NCBI RefSeq assembly: GCF_000243235.1
Contig: NZ_JH594605.1
Coordinates: 314,660 to 378,659 of the forward strand
Length of the DNA: 64,000 nt
Direction of reading: 5' to 3'
Origin: Gillisia limnaea DSM 15749
GTDB taxonomy: Bacteria > Bacteroidota > Bacteroidia > Flavobacteriales > Flavobacteriaceae
Numbering within the stretch: the stretch's first letter is position 1; every line of letters begins with the position of its first letter. The notes under the pieces are model-generated. The model was given only the letters and a program-made list of their open reading frames with translations. It was not told where the DNA came from and ran no database searches. Below are positions 42,248-52,186 of the stretch, piece by piece. The translations under genes and the position numbers were made by a program.

Positions 42248-42939
42248 AATTAAAATATTTAGATTAGTTAATTTATTTAAAATTAAACTTTTAGAAGTCA
42301 AAGTTTAATAGGTGAAAACCCTCAGTTTTGCTAAAATTTTAAGATTAACAGGGAAAACACTTTAAGATTTCTTTTAAAAACCAGTTTTATTTTGTTAAAA
42401 TTTAGTTTTAAGAGTAGTTAGAAACCAGTTATAAATTTAACATCTTACTACCAGGTAGTAAAATTTTGTTGCTTACTAAGATTCCGTCCATAATCATTGT
42501 AAAAAGGATTGAATTTCAACTTCATTCTCGCCTCCCAGTGCAACATACTCCCTCGAAAACTGACATAATTACAGGATACCGCCATGGAGTCACTAAATTG
42601 TCTTATATTATAAGATTAAATAGATGCTACAATTTTCTTATTACAATTTTCAACTTGTTTAAGTGCAATTTATTCAATCTTGAATTTTCTGAATTCGCTC
42701 TTGTATAGCAATAACAGTAGTTCACAGTGTTTATTTATCATATATTCATCTCCCCTTTTTAAGCAAACATTCATTCTATTCCAATTTTTTCAGAATAAAA
42801 TGTATCAGATAACCAGTTTTTCCGTCCCTTTCAAGGATTTCTTTTACAAAAACAGCGGGATAGTATGGTCTTTGGAGATATAGAACAAAAGAAACTAGGT
42901 TTAAAACCCAGTTATTTGTAATTAATCAAAAAATAGATA
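42248..42939 (+). other. Intergenic region with 17-base palindrome
   Basis: Divergent spacer between the VWA lipoprotein gene and proC. It contains the perfect dyad TTACTACC-A-GGTAGTAA (42445-42461) and repeated AAACCAGTT words (42380, 42422). An 80-codon plus-strand frame (42466-42708) has no coding character. Confidence 0.5.
42445..42461. promoter_or_regulatory. Candidate operator palindrome
   Basis: TTACTACC-A-GGTAGTAA, 8-bp arms around one base, about 200 bases upstream of the VWA lipoprotein start. It could bind a dimeric regulator; no other copy noticed. Confidence 0.3.
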
Positions 42940-43746
42940 ATGAGAGTATTAGTAATTGGAGCAGGAAACATGGGATTAACATATGCGGAAGGCATGTCAA
43001 AATCTACATTATTAAACCGGCACAATTTGATGATATATGATAAGTCTCCGGAATTGATAGAGTCGTTAAGCAAAATAGACTACTTTGATGTTTATGAAGA
43101 TATTGAAAAGTGTTTGCCAACGGCAGATGTAGTTTTTCTTGCCGTAAAACCTTATCACTGTGAAGGATTGTTTAGTGACATAAAATCATTGGTAAATAAA
43201 GAGCAGGTTATTGTTTCCATAATGGCAGGAGTTACCATTAAAACGATTCAGGAAGGTCTTGATCTAAAAAAGGTAGTTCGAGCAATGCCAAATTTGCCTG
43301 CACAGGTCGGGAAAGGGGTAACATCCTATACCGCCACCGATGAAGTTTCGAGAATTGAATTATTAACGATTAGGAACCTTTTGGATACCACAGGAGATTC
43401 GATCAAAGTGGAAAATGAAAATTTTATTGATGCATCTACCGGGATTTCAGGAAGTGGACCGGCTTATGTTTTTTATTTTATGCAATCTATGTTGGAAGCT
43501 GCCCTAAAAATGGGATTCTCTAAAAATGATTCCAAAATTTTGGTTAGCAAAACATTTGAAGGAGCGGTAGAATTATTCAACCAATCTGATCTTTCCCCGG
43601 AATCCTGGATGGACCGGGTTGCCTCCAAAGGTGGAACTACAAGGGCTGCACTGGATTCCATGGATGATAATAATGTAAAGGAATTGATAAAAGAAGCAGC
43701 ATACGCAGCGTTTGACAGAGCCGTAGAACTTGGAAAAGATAAGTAA
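42940..43746 (+). CDS. proC: Pyrroline-5-carboxylate reductase
   Basis: 268 residues. Last step of proline synthesis, reducing pyrroline-5-carboxylate with NAD(P)H. Rossmann motif GAGNMG at 7-12, VFLAVKPYH, RAMPNLPAQVGKG, and the C-terminal ISGSGPAYVFYFMQSM ... VASKGGTTRAALDSM. Stop overlaps the proB ATG by one base (TAATG). The order proC-proB-proA makes a complete pathway from glutamate. Confidence 0.95.
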   Translation: MRVLVIGAGNMGLTYAEGMSKSTLLNRHNLMIYDKSPELIESLSKIDYFDVYEDIEKCLPTADVVFLAVKPYHCEGLFSDIKSLVNKEQVIVSIMAGVTIKTIQEGLDLKKVVRAMPNLPAQVGKGVTSYTATDEVSRIELLTIRNLLDTTGDSIKVENENFIDASTGISGSGPAYVFYFMQSMLEAALKMGFSKNDSKILVSKTFEGAVELFNQSDLSPESWMDRVASKGGTTRAALDSMDDNNVKELIKEAAYAAFDRAVELGKDK

Positions 43747-44546
43747 TGGAAGAGCTTTTTAGAAAAGAAAGACAAATGGAAAAAAGGAGAATAGTTGTGA
43801 AAGTTGGAACCAATGTAATGACCAACAAGGACAATAGAATTTTAGGACCAGTATTAAACAATCTGGTAGAACAAATAGCCACTTTATATGAAGAGGATAT
43901 CATGGTGGTGCTGGTTTCCTCGGGATCGGCAATAGCAGGAAAAGAGATCCTTGGCGAAATAAGCATAACAGATCCCGCCAAAAGAAGACAGGTGTACTCT
44001 GCCGTTGGACAACCAAGAATGATGCGGCATTACTACAGCATTTTCCATAATTTTGGAATGCGCTGTGCCCAGGTTTTGGCTACAAAAAGAGATTTCACAC
44101 CAGGAATACACCGGGAAAATATGATAAATTGTTATGAATCTTTGTTAGCTGAAGGGATAATTCCAATTGCCAATGAAGATGATGCGGTTTCTGTAACCAT
44201 GTCCATGTTTTCTGACAATGATGAACTGGCAAGCCTGGTAGCTGAGCTTATAAATGCCGATGCGCTTATTATTTTAAGCGATACCGATGGGCTGTTTACC
44301 GGTCATCCAGATGACGATAAATCAGAAAAACTGAACAAGGTTCAAATAGATGAAAATGTTGAAAAATATATTCAGGAATCAGGCAAAGGTGAAGGTGAAG
44401 GCCGAGGAGGCATGGAGTCCAAAATTAAAATAGCAAAAAGTACAGCGGCAAAAAATATTCCTACCTACATCGCTAATGGAAAACAAAAAAATGTGATCCT
44501 TGACATCGTTGCAGGAAAACCTGTAGGAACAAAATTTACAGCCTGA
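43746..44546 (+). CDS. proB: Glutamate 5-kinase
   Basis: 266 residues, amino-acid kinase fold without the C-terminal PUA domain found in E. coli ProB. Motifs: VVKVGTNVMT, LVSSGSAIAGKE, ANEDDAVS, LILSDTDGLFTG and GRGGMESKI. It phosphorylates glutamate, the feedback-controlled step of proline synthesis. An alternative start at 43776 (MEKRRIVVKVG) is equally conventional; the TAATG overlap with proC favours 43746. Confidence 0.93.
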   Translation: MEELFRKERQMEKRRIVVKVGTNVMTNKDNRILGPVLNNLVEQIATLYEEDIMVVLVSSGSAIAGKEILGEISITDPAKRRQVYSAVGQPRMMRHYYSIFHNFGMRCAQVLATKRDFTPGIHRENMINCYESLLAEGIIPIANEDDAVSVTMSMFSDNDELASLVAELINADALIILSDTDGLFTGHPDDDKSEKLNKVQIDENVEKYIQESGKGEGEGRGGMESKIKIAKSTAAKNIPTYIANGKQKNVILDIVAGKPVGTKFTA

Positions 44547-44584
44547 TTGAAAAATCAAAATATTTAAATTTTAAAAACATCAAA

Positions 44585-45784
44585 ATGAAGTTATTAAAGA
44601 CAAAAGTTAAGAATAGCGTTTTAAAATCTATGATGAAAATCCTTGATGTAAGGCGCGAAGAAATAATCAAGGCAAATAAAGCCGACCTGGAGGCTTTCGG
44701 TGAAACCGAAGGTGCTATGTTTGATAGGTTGATCTTAAATGATAAGAAAGTTGATGGGATGATTTTGTCTATTAAAGAAGTGATGGATCAGGATGATCCT
44801 GTTGGGCAAACTATTTCACACAGAATTTTAGACAGTGGTCTTGATATCACCAATAAAACCGCACCTTTCGGGAATATAATGATCATTTATGAGTCCCGAC
44901 CGGATGTTACAATAGAAGCTGCCGTACTTGCTTTTAAAGCTAATAATAAGATCTTTCTTAAGGGAGGGAAAGAAGCGATAAGAAGCAATGAACTTCTGGT
45001 AGCTTGTTGGCATGAAGCTTTAAAAGAAAACGGACTGGACACTAACTGGGTCGAGTTATTGAATTTGAACCGAAAAGAAACTCAGGAATTTTTAAAAAAT
45101 CCTCCAGTTCAATTGGATTTAATCGTTCCCCGTGGAGGCGAAAGATTGATTGCATTCGTAAAAGAACATGCTACCGGAGCAGTATTGGTTAGCGGAAGAG
45201 GCAATAATTTCCTGTATGTATCACCCGAAGCAGATTTTGAAATTGCCAAAAAAGTGATTTTAAACGCTAAAACCGATAAAATCTCCGGTTGTAATGCTTT
45301 AGATAAAGTCTTAATAGATAATAAACTTCCTGATTATGAAAATAAACTGAAGGAACTTCAGCTTATGATGAAGGAACATAAGGTTGAAATTCTGGTAGAT
45401 GATGAAGTAAGCAACGTACTAAAAGATGAATCTAAAATTCCGGGAGAAGACACCTGGCACGAAGAATTCCTTTCTATGAAAATAGCCCTTGGTGCTGTAG
45501 ATGGCTTGGATGATGCCATTGACAAAATAAATCATTTTTCTGGAGGACATTCCGCAGTTATTATTACAAAAAATAAGGAAGAAGCTCTTGAATTTATGCA
45601 ACAGGTAGATAGTGCCGCTGTTTATCATAATGCCTCTACCCGCTTTACCGATGGCGGACAAATGGGCGTGGGAGCAGAACTTGCCATAAGCACAGATAAA
45701 TTACACCATCGTGGTCCTTTGGGGCTTAAACAACTAGTTACCAATAAATATTTTGTACTGGGAGATGGTCACATTAGAGAATAA
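44585..45784 (+). CDS. proA: Glutamate-5-semialdehyde dehydrogenase
   Basis: 399 residues. Reduces gamma-glutamyl phosphate with NADPH. Family motifs: GNIMIIYESRPDVTIEAA, FLKGGKEA, LIVPRGG, the catalytic cysteine in KISGCNALDKVL and NASTRFTDGGQMGVGAE. Third gene of the pro operon, ending at a bidirectional terminator. Confidence 0.95.
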   Translation: MKLLKTKVKNSVLKSMMKILDVRREEIIKANKADLEAFGETEGAMFDRLILNDKKVDGMILSIKEVMDQDDPVGQTISHRILDSGLDITNKTAPFGNIMIIYESRPDVTIEAAVLAFKANNKIFLKGGKEAIRSNELLVACWHEALKENGLDTNWVELLNLNRKETQEFLKNPPVQLDLIVPRGGERLIAFVKEHATGAVLVSGRGNNFLYVSPEADFEIAKKVILNAKTDKISGCNALDKVLIDNKLPDYENKLKELQLMMKEHKVEILVDDEVSNVLKDESKIPGEDTWHEEFLSMKIALGAVDGLDDAIDKINHFSGGHSAVIITKNKEEALEFMQQVDSAAVYHNASTRFTDGGQMGVGAELAISTDKLHHRGPLGLKQLVTNKYFVLGDGHIRE

Positions 45785-45805
45785 TATGTGCATTTTATTA
45801 TAAGG

Positions 45806-45838
45806 AAAAATGGCTGCCGATTGGCAGCCATTTTTTTG
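45806..45838. terminator. Bidirectional terminator between proA and the nuclease gene
   Basis: 12-bp stem AAAATGGCTGCC (45807-45818) with GGCAGCCATTTT (45823-45834), loop GATT; T-run on the plus strand and a T-rich run on the minus strand. Confidence 0.85.
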
Positions 45839-45855
45839 ATTAATATGAACTTGTT

Positions 45856-48800
45856 CTAATATTTGATGATTTTTAAAGGCTCACTTTCAAAACCATTGCC
45901 CTCAATAACGACCAAATAAATACCTGGCATAATTCTACCAAGGTTTATTGGAAAATCTGTAGATCCTTTTTGTAAAGAAATATTTTGTTCAGATATTCTA
46001 TTTCCGCTTAAGTTATATACTGTAAGAGATGCTTTGTGTTTACCTGCACTTTTCACTCGTACAACAGAATATCCCGCAGTTGGATTTGGAGAAACGGCTA
46101 TTTCTTCCACGATTATTTCATTTGCACTTTCACAAGATCCTAATACGGCTCCGTTTCTAAGTAGCGCTGTAACTGCATTTGGAGAAACACACATAGCTTT
46201 TCCCTTAAAACAAAGGGAAATTTTTTGATTTCCTCTTCCATTCCCACATGAAATATTTTCAACTTCTATAGTAGTTTCAGCAGATATCCTGCATCCGTTA
46301 ACATCTGTTACTTCCAGTGTATAAACATCTGTATTACCAGGGCAAACTGATATGCTTTCTGAAATTTCCCCGGTACTCCATAAATAGGTATATGGCGCTA
46401 CACCCCCGGAAATTTCAATAGGTTGTAGTGTTGTACAAGTGGTGTCATACCCTGAATATACCTTTTGGTCTTCCATTAGTAAAACAAGGGTTTCCGCCTC
46501 ATTTACAGTAACTTCTGTGGTTACAATTGTTCCTAGATAATCTGTAACAGTAACATTGTAATTCCCAGCTGACAAAGCTTTAGCGGTTTGAGTATCCTGT
46601 CCATCACTCCAGTTATAGGTATATGGTGCAATCCCTCCACTCACCTCTACTTTGGCGGTACCTGTTGCACTACCATTGCAAGTAGCATCTTTTGAAGTCA
46701 CCGTACCTAACGTAAATGCTTTGTGCTTAAGTCTTACAGATACCGGAAAATGGTCTGATGCAGTGTACACATATTCGCTGTTATAAAATTCGTAATGTAC
46801 CCGAGCAGATCTGTCAATATAATTATTTGTCAACTCACTAGTTACTATAACATGATCTATCATATCATCATAGTTTCCAACCGCATATGACCTGTAACCT
46901 TCTTCGCTCAAAATAGCGGTAAGAACAGAATAATTCTCTGTGTCACTGGTATAATTTATATAGCTGGAAACTGTGGTATTAACATTAGATACGGTGAAAT
47001 CTACATCATCGTTATAATCACCCAATATCATTACCTTCTCATTGGGGAAATATAGATCCAAAGAATCCTTAAGGACCTCAACATCATATTTCCTCATATC
47101 ATATCTTCCCTGTGCACCGGTACTTCCGTTTGCCCTGGCGTGAAGTGCAACAAACTTCATTTCCTCAGTATGTCCATCTATAGTAACAATGGCTTCCATT
47201 AAAAACGGCAACCTTCCGCTCGCGTAAAATCTATCGGCACTTTCGGGATAATCCTGCAGTAAGGAACCATCACCATCATAGAAAGGATGAACAGATTTAA
47301 ACATAGCTCTGGAATTGGTAACCGAAACAGTTTCGGCATTATAAATAAATCCAACCTTTTGACCTCCCGGACTATCAGGATACGAGGTAGCTTCAGAAAG
47401 AATAAAATCATATCCTTCCATTTCAGAAACCATTTGTGCAAAAAGAACCTCATCGGAAATTTCCTGCACGGCAATTACATCAGCATCAAGTTCAAGTAAA
47501 ATAGCTTTCACGGCTTCTTTTTGAATCTCGTCTGAATTTTCCTTTCCGGCAGAAGGTGCATTCTTTTCATCTCCAAACCATTCAATATTCCAGGTTACCG
47601 CATCAAAAGTAACCTCTTTTGAAATTTCAGATCCCGGAAAAGTAGGATCATAATCATCGGCACAGGGAAGGTCTTCTCCATTGCGGGGTTGTAACTGGTT
47701 GATCATTCTAAATCTACCAACCACACCAATAACCTCTGCACAAACATTGGGCTGAAGTTTTCCAACAAGGTCATTTACAGATGCGTTGATCCTTAATTCC
47801 CCTTCCCCACTTGCATCTTTTACCAGGTAATTTGAATTACCGAAGAAAAGCTGTCCCGGGCCTGGGAAAACCATATCTGTGATCTTCACCAACTGCCCGC
47901 GATGTTCTTCCATTTGTGCCAGAGTGATGCTTTTAGGCTCGATAGGCTCATTGGAAACACCCAGATATTCTACGGCTTCAACATCTGATATTTGTACAAG
48001 ATCATTAAAAACTGCTCTTGTTCCTGTAACCTTTAAACGATCACCAATTTTATAAAGTCCCTGCTCTGTAACAAGATTTCCAAAAACTGCGATTCCGCCG
48101 GTTTCATCCTGAATATATGCTGTATTGCCAAATTCAGAAGCAACAGTTAAAGTACCCGAAATACTTACTTTGGTTCCAACTGCCGATGCTCTTACTTCAG
48201 CAATATTTTCAGGATTGATAATTTCCGGTTCCGGTTCAAGCTCCACAATAGAGGCTCCCAGCGTCTGGTTGGTATTTACTGCGCCAAATGTATTGGTCAT
48301 AGCTACCTGCCAGGTAAAATCTTCATAGTTAAATCCGGCACCACCTAATTGAAGGGAATAACCCACCGGCACTCCATTTTCTTCAACTCCAACGTCCACA
48401 CTTTCCATTCCGGCAGCCGGACCATTGGTAGCAGTAAATACTCCCTCATAGCTTAAAAACTGTAAGACCTCATCACCTTTCACAAGAGCAAAGCCATCTG
48501 GTGCCCCGTTTTGGATACCTGAGTAGTAGAATTCTTTTGTTCCGTAACCGGATTGCTGATTTTCCAGAATACCTTCTAGATTGATAGTTCCATAAGATCC
48601 CCCACCATTTCCATTGTAGAAAATAATGCTGTATTCTGAAAGATCTAACCCTGCAGTTCCTGCTACTTCAATTCCTTCACCTGTATCTGAACCTGCTGTA
48701 TCATAGTGAAATTCATTTATGAACAATATCGGCTCAGGTGAAAGAAAAGTTTGAGCGGTATTTACAGCTCCAAAAGTACTTTGAGCTTCCGGGGCCCAGG

Positions 48801-49845
48801 TGAAATCTTCATAATAAGACCCTTCGCCTGTTAACTGAAGCGAATATCCCACCGGGGTTGAACTTCCCTCTTCCACTCCGATATCTTTACTTGTCATTCC
48901 TGATGCAGCACCGGAAGTAGCAACCATCTCTCCTTCATAGCTCAAAAACTGGATTACCTCATCTCCTTTTACCAGGGCCAATCCATCCGGTGCTCCATTT
49001 TGTAAACCAGAAGCAGAAAAATTCAATGTTCCGTAACCATTTTGTTGATCAGGAAAGATTCCTTCAAGTTCGATCGTACCATAAACTGTTCCACCGTTTC
49101 CATTATATAAAAGCACACTATAACCAGAAAGGTCTGTTCCTGCGGTTCCTGCTATTTCAAAGCCTTCATCTACATCTGCTCCTGCATTATCATAATGCAT
49201 TTCATTGATGAAAACCACATCTACTGCAGGTGCAGGAGGCAGTTCCGGTTCGGGTTCCGGTTCAGGCTCCGGCTCTGGTTCTACAGGATCTCCACCAAAA
49301 CTCTGGTTATTATTTAAAGTACCAAATGTATTTTGTGCTTCAGGCTGCCAGGTGAATTGAGAATATTCCTGACCTTCCCCGACAAGTTGCAGGGAATAGC
49401 CTATTGGAGTGCTTGCTCCTTCTTCTACTCCAACATCTACACTGGTCATTCCTGCTGCGGGACCGTTTGCGGCGGTCATCACACCTTCATAACTCAGGAA
49501 CTGTATCACGTCCTCTCCTTTCACAAGAGCAAAGCCATCTGGTGCCCCGTTTTGAAGTCCGTTAACAGCAAAATTCAGTACATTGGTTCCAAATCCGTTT
49601 TGTTGATCCGGGATTATTCCGGAAAGTTGGTTGGTTCCATAAGTACTGTTGTTACTTCCGTTATATAGAATAATACTATACGCCGAAAGATCTGTGCCGG
49701 CAGGACCGGCAATTTCAATCGCTTCACCTTCATCTGTACCTACATTATCATAATGAAATTCATTGATAAAGACAGATTGGGCAGCAAGTAAGTTGGTAAA
49801 AAATAAAAAGGCGAGTACGCCTAAAAAGTGTAGTTTTTGTTTCAT
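45856..49845 (-). CDS. Secreted T9SS nuclease-fold protein with three N-terminal repeats
   Basis: 1329 residues. Signal peptide 1-22; three repeats of about 160 residues (about 24-185, 210-370, 373-530), each starting (V/L)FINE(F/M)HYDN and ending W-P-E-A-Q-x-TFG-like, resembling lamin-tail (LTD) domains; a Pro-Glu linker of six PE units at about 192-205; an OB-fold region about 545-735 (VSISGTLTVASEFGNTAYIQD); an endonuclease/exonuclease/phosphatase domain about 748-1040 (WNIEWFGDE, VIAVQEI, ILGDYND, ASDHFPVSVRL); two SprB-type repeats (1043-1195); and a type A T9SS sorting domain at the end. Predicted extracellular DNase or phosphodiesterase for nucleic-acid scavenging. Confidence 0.88.
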   Translation of the reverse strand: MKQKLHFLGVLAFLFFTNLLAAQSVFINEFHYDNVGTDEGEAIEIAGPAGTDLSAYSIILYNGSNNSTYGTNQLSGIIPDQQNGFGTNVLNFAVNGLQNGAPDGFALVKGEDVIQFLSYEGVMTAANGPAAGMTSVDVGVEEGASTPIGYSLQLVGEGQEYSQFTWQPEAQNTFGTLNNNQSFGGDPVEPEPEPEPEPEPELPPAPAVDVVFINEMHYDNAGADVDEGFEIAGTAGTDLSGYSVLLYNGNGGTVYGTIELEGIFPDQQNGYGTLNFSASGLQNGAPDGLALVKGDEVIQFLSYEGEMVATSGAASGMTSKDIGVEEGSSTPVGYSLQLTGEGSYYEDFTWAPEAQSTFGAVNTAQTFLSPEPILFINEFHYDTAGSDTGEGIEVAGTAGLDLSEYSIIFYNGNGGGSYGTINLEGILENQQSGYGTKEFYYSGIQNGAPDGFALVKGDEVLQFLSYEGVFTATNGPAAGMESVDVGVEENGVPVGYSLQLGGAGFNYEDFTWQVAMTNTFGAVNTNQTLGASIVELEPEPEIINPENIAEVRASAVGTKVSISGTLTVASEFGNTAYIQDETGGIAVFGNLVTEQGLYKIGDRLKVTGTRAVFNDLVQISDVEAVEYLGVSNEPIEPKSITLAQMEEHRGQLVKITDMVFPGPGQLFFGNSNYLVKDASGEGELRINASVNDLVGKLQPNVCAEVIGVVGRFRMINQLQPRNGEDLPCADDYDPTFPGSEISKEVTFDAVTWNIEWFGDEKNAPSAGKENSDEIQKEAVKAILLELDADVIAVQEISDEVLFAQMVSEMEGYDFILSEATSYPDSPGGQKVGFIYNAETVSVTNSRAMFKSVHPFYDGDGSLLQDYPESADRFYASGRLPFLMEAIVTIDGHTEEMKFVALHARANGSTGAQGRYDMRKYDVEVLKDSLDLYFPNEKVMILGDYNDDVDFTVSNVNTTVSSYINYTSDTENYSVLTAILSEEGYRSYAVGNYDDMIDHVIVTSELTNNYIDRSARVHYEFYNSEYVYTASDHFPVSVRLKHKAFTLGTVTSKDATCNGSATGTAKVEVSGGIAPYTYNWSDGQDTQTAKALSAGNYNVTVTDYLGTIVTTEVTVNEAETLVLLMEDQKVYSGYDTTCTTLQPIEISGGVAPYTYLWSTGEISESISVCPGNTDVYTLEVTDVNGCRISAETTIEVENISCGNGRGNQKISLCFKGKAMCVSPNAVTALLRNGAVLGSCESANEIIVEEIAVSPNPTAGYSVVRVKSAGKHKASLTVYNLSGNRISEQNISLQKGSTDFPINLGRIMPGIYLVVIEGNGFESEPLKIIKY

Positions 49846-50075
49846 TTGTTAGGGTTTTTTTACAGGCGCTAAGAAAGTGCTTTTTTATAAAAAACTCTTT
49901 AAGAATTCATTAAGGGAGTGTTAACAATGTAGGAGCTAAATTTTTTATTTTTAGAAACTCTTATAGAGCCTTTAAAATAGATTTCTTTAACTTTTAGGAA
50001 TATTTAAGAAAGAGGTCCGGTATAATTATCTGCAAAAATGTAACTTCCCGCCTCAAAGAATATTAAGAGTTTGAT

Positions 50076-51953
50076 ATGAAAAAATTAATTTATTTCATGG
50101 CAGTACTTACTGTCACTTATAGTTGTAAAACCACTCAGGATCTCGAAAAAATCACACCCCAACCTGTAGTTGTAAATCTCGATTTGGTAAATGTAAAAAA
50201 TGATAAAGTAAAGGTTACCGTAGATCCTGGTAAATTAACAGGTGCTCAAACCACGTTTTATATTCCAAGGACCGTTCCCGGTACTTATTCTGTAGATAAT
50301 TACGGCAAATTTATTGAAAATATGAAGGCCTTTGATTACCTGGGAAAAGAGCTTTTGGTTGCACAAAAGGATGACAGTTCATGGTTGATCGATAATGCTG
50401 AAAATCTGGATAAGATAACCTATTGGGTAAACGATTCTTTTGATGTGGAAGGAGAGGAAGGAATATTTTCCCCGGCCGGAACAAACATTGAAAAAGATAA
50501 AAACTTCATGCTTAACCTCCACGGTTTTGTTGGTTATTTTGAAAATTTGACAGAACAACCCTATAAATTAGTTATCAACAGGCCAACCGGGCTTATTGCG
50601 GGAAGCAGCTTAAAGGTTTCCAATACGACTTCCCAACAGGGTTCTCCGGCAGCTACAATAGATTCCTACAACACCAAAAGATATTTTGAAGTTGTGGACA
50701 ATCCAATAATGTATTCCAAACCTGATACAACTTCTATAAGTGTGGAGGGGATGAAGGTTTTATTGAATGTGTATTCCCCTAATGAAGTATATTCTACAAA
50801 GGACATTAAAGCCGGAGTTGAGGAAATGATATCGGCTCAAAAAGAATTTTTGGGCGAGATCGATAACACTTCCAACTATGCCATTTTATTATACCTTTCA
50901 GATCCGGAGGAAATGGATGCCCGAGGCTTTGGCGCATTAGAACACCATACTTCAACCGTTGTGGTTCTCCCGGAGACAATGCCTTTAGACGCCTTAAAAA
51001 CTACCATGACAGATGTTGTTTCTCATGAATTCTTTCATATCCTAACCCCTTTAAATATTCATTCGAACGAGATTCACTATTTCGATTACAACGAGCCAAA
51101 AATGTCTAAGCATTTGTGGATGTATGAAGGAGTTACAGAATATTTCGCAAATCTTTTTCAGGTAAACCAAGATTTAATCAGCAATGATGATTTTTATGAT
51201 CGTATGTCTGATAAGATTGAAAGTTCGAAAAATTTCGACGATAGCATTCCGTTTACCATAATGAGCGAAAACATCTTGGAAGGACCCTATAAAAGTGATT
51301 ATTACAATGTGTACCTTAAAGGAGCTCTTATTGGGATGGCTCTGGACATAAGGTTAAGGGAACTCAGCAATGGCGATATGGGTATTTTGGATATGATGAA
51401 AAAATTATCTGAAAAATATGGAAAGAACAAGCCCTTTGAGGACGATGCGTTAATTCCTGTAATTGTTTCCCTAACCTATCCTGAAATACAGGAATTTTTT
51501 GATACCTACGTTAGTGGCGCTACTCCTATTCCATATGCTGAATTTTTAGAAAAGGTTGGAGTTAATTATGAAAACACTGAAGTTAACACCTCATATTTCA
51601 TCAAAGGACAAGTTCCATATATAGATGGCGATCCGGAAACAGGTGTTCTTTTCTTCAGAAAAAATATCACCTTAAATTCATTCCTTAAGCAATTGGGGGT
51701 AGAGAATGGAGATGTTATTAAATCTGTAAATGATGCTGACTATAACATTGAAAATGTTTATGAATTGGTAATGAAATCCCAATCCTGGGCAGAAGGTGAG
51801 GATATAAAAATGACTCTTAAAAGAGATGGTGAAGAAATAATTCTCAACGGAAAGATTACTCAACCCACAGACAGCCAAATCAAACTTAGAGAAGTAAACC
51901 TTCCTGAAAACGACCCAAAAGTTCAATTGAGGAAAGCCTGGTTAAAAAATTAA
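50076..51953 (+). CDS. M61-family metallopeptidase with PDZ domain
   Basis: 625 residues. An export signal ends at about residue 17 (TYSC, possible lipoprotein). Beta-sandwich N-domain, then the gluzincin zinc site HEFFH in VVSHEFFHILTPLNIHS, with the third ligand glutamate in MYEGVTEYFANL. A PDZ domain covers about 515-600 (GVENGDVIKSVNDADYNIENVYELV). The family is glycyl-aminopeptidase-like, acting in the periplasm or at the outer membrane. It ends at a 16-bp hairpin. Confidence 0.88.
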   Translation: MKKLIYFMAVLTVTYSCKTTQDLEKITPQPVVVNLDLVNVKNDKVKVTVDPGKLTGAQTTFYIPRTVPGTYSVDNYGKFIENMKAFDYLGKELLVAQKDDSSWLIDNAENLDKITYWVNDSFDVEGEEGIFSPAGTNIEKDKNFMLNLHGFVGYFENLTEQPYKLVINRPTGLIAGSSLKVSNTTSQQGSPAATIDSYNTKRYFEVVDNPIMYSKPDTTSISVEGMKVLLNVYSPNEVYSTKDIKAGVEEMISAQKEFLGEIDNTSNYAILLYLSDPEEMDARGFGALEHHTSTVVVLPETMPLDALKTTMTDVVSHEFFHILTPLNIHSNEIHYFDYNEPKMSKHLWMYEGVTEYFANLFQVNQDLISNDDFYDRMSDKIESSKNFDDSIPFTIMSENILEGPYKSDYYNVYLKGALIGMALDIRLRELSNGDMGILDMMKKLSEKYGKNKPFEDDALIPVIVSLTYPEIQEFFDTYVSGATPIPYAEFLEKVGVNYENTEVNTSYFIKGQVPYIDGDPETGVLFFRKNITLNSFLKQLGVENGDVIKSVNDADYNIENVYELVMKSQSWAEGEDIKMTLKRDGEEIILNGKITQPTDSQIKLREVNLPENDPKVQLRKAWLKN

Positions 51954-51989
51954 GAAGAGTGAATTCCTTAATTGGAATTCACTCTTCTT
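51952..51989 (+). terminator. Terminator-like hairpin after the M61 peptidase gene
   Basis: Perfect 16-bp stem (51952-51967 with 51974-51989, loop TTAATT) starting in the stop codon; the U-tract is poor. Confidence 0.6.
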
Positions 51990-52186
51990 AATTGATTTTA
52001 ATAAATAATAGCTGGTGTATTTCAGGGGCTATTATTTATTTCACCGAATTCCCCCGGGGTAGAAACAAAAAATCTATTTCTATCCCTTATAAAAATTGAA
52101 TAAACCAATATTTTTAGTTTTTAAATAAAGATCCTATTCGTAACTTAACAGGCCTATCAATAAAAGTCCACGGAAACACTTCATAA

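Noticed and set aside
42466-42708. 80-codon plus-strand frame upstream of proC
   Set aside because: Residue composition is not protein-like, it has no domain, and it covers part of the regulatory spacer.
49228-49275. Short tandem repeat suggesting a CRISPR-like or satellite array
   Set aside because: It encodes the Pro-Glu linker of the secreted nuclease in frame and has no spacer structure.
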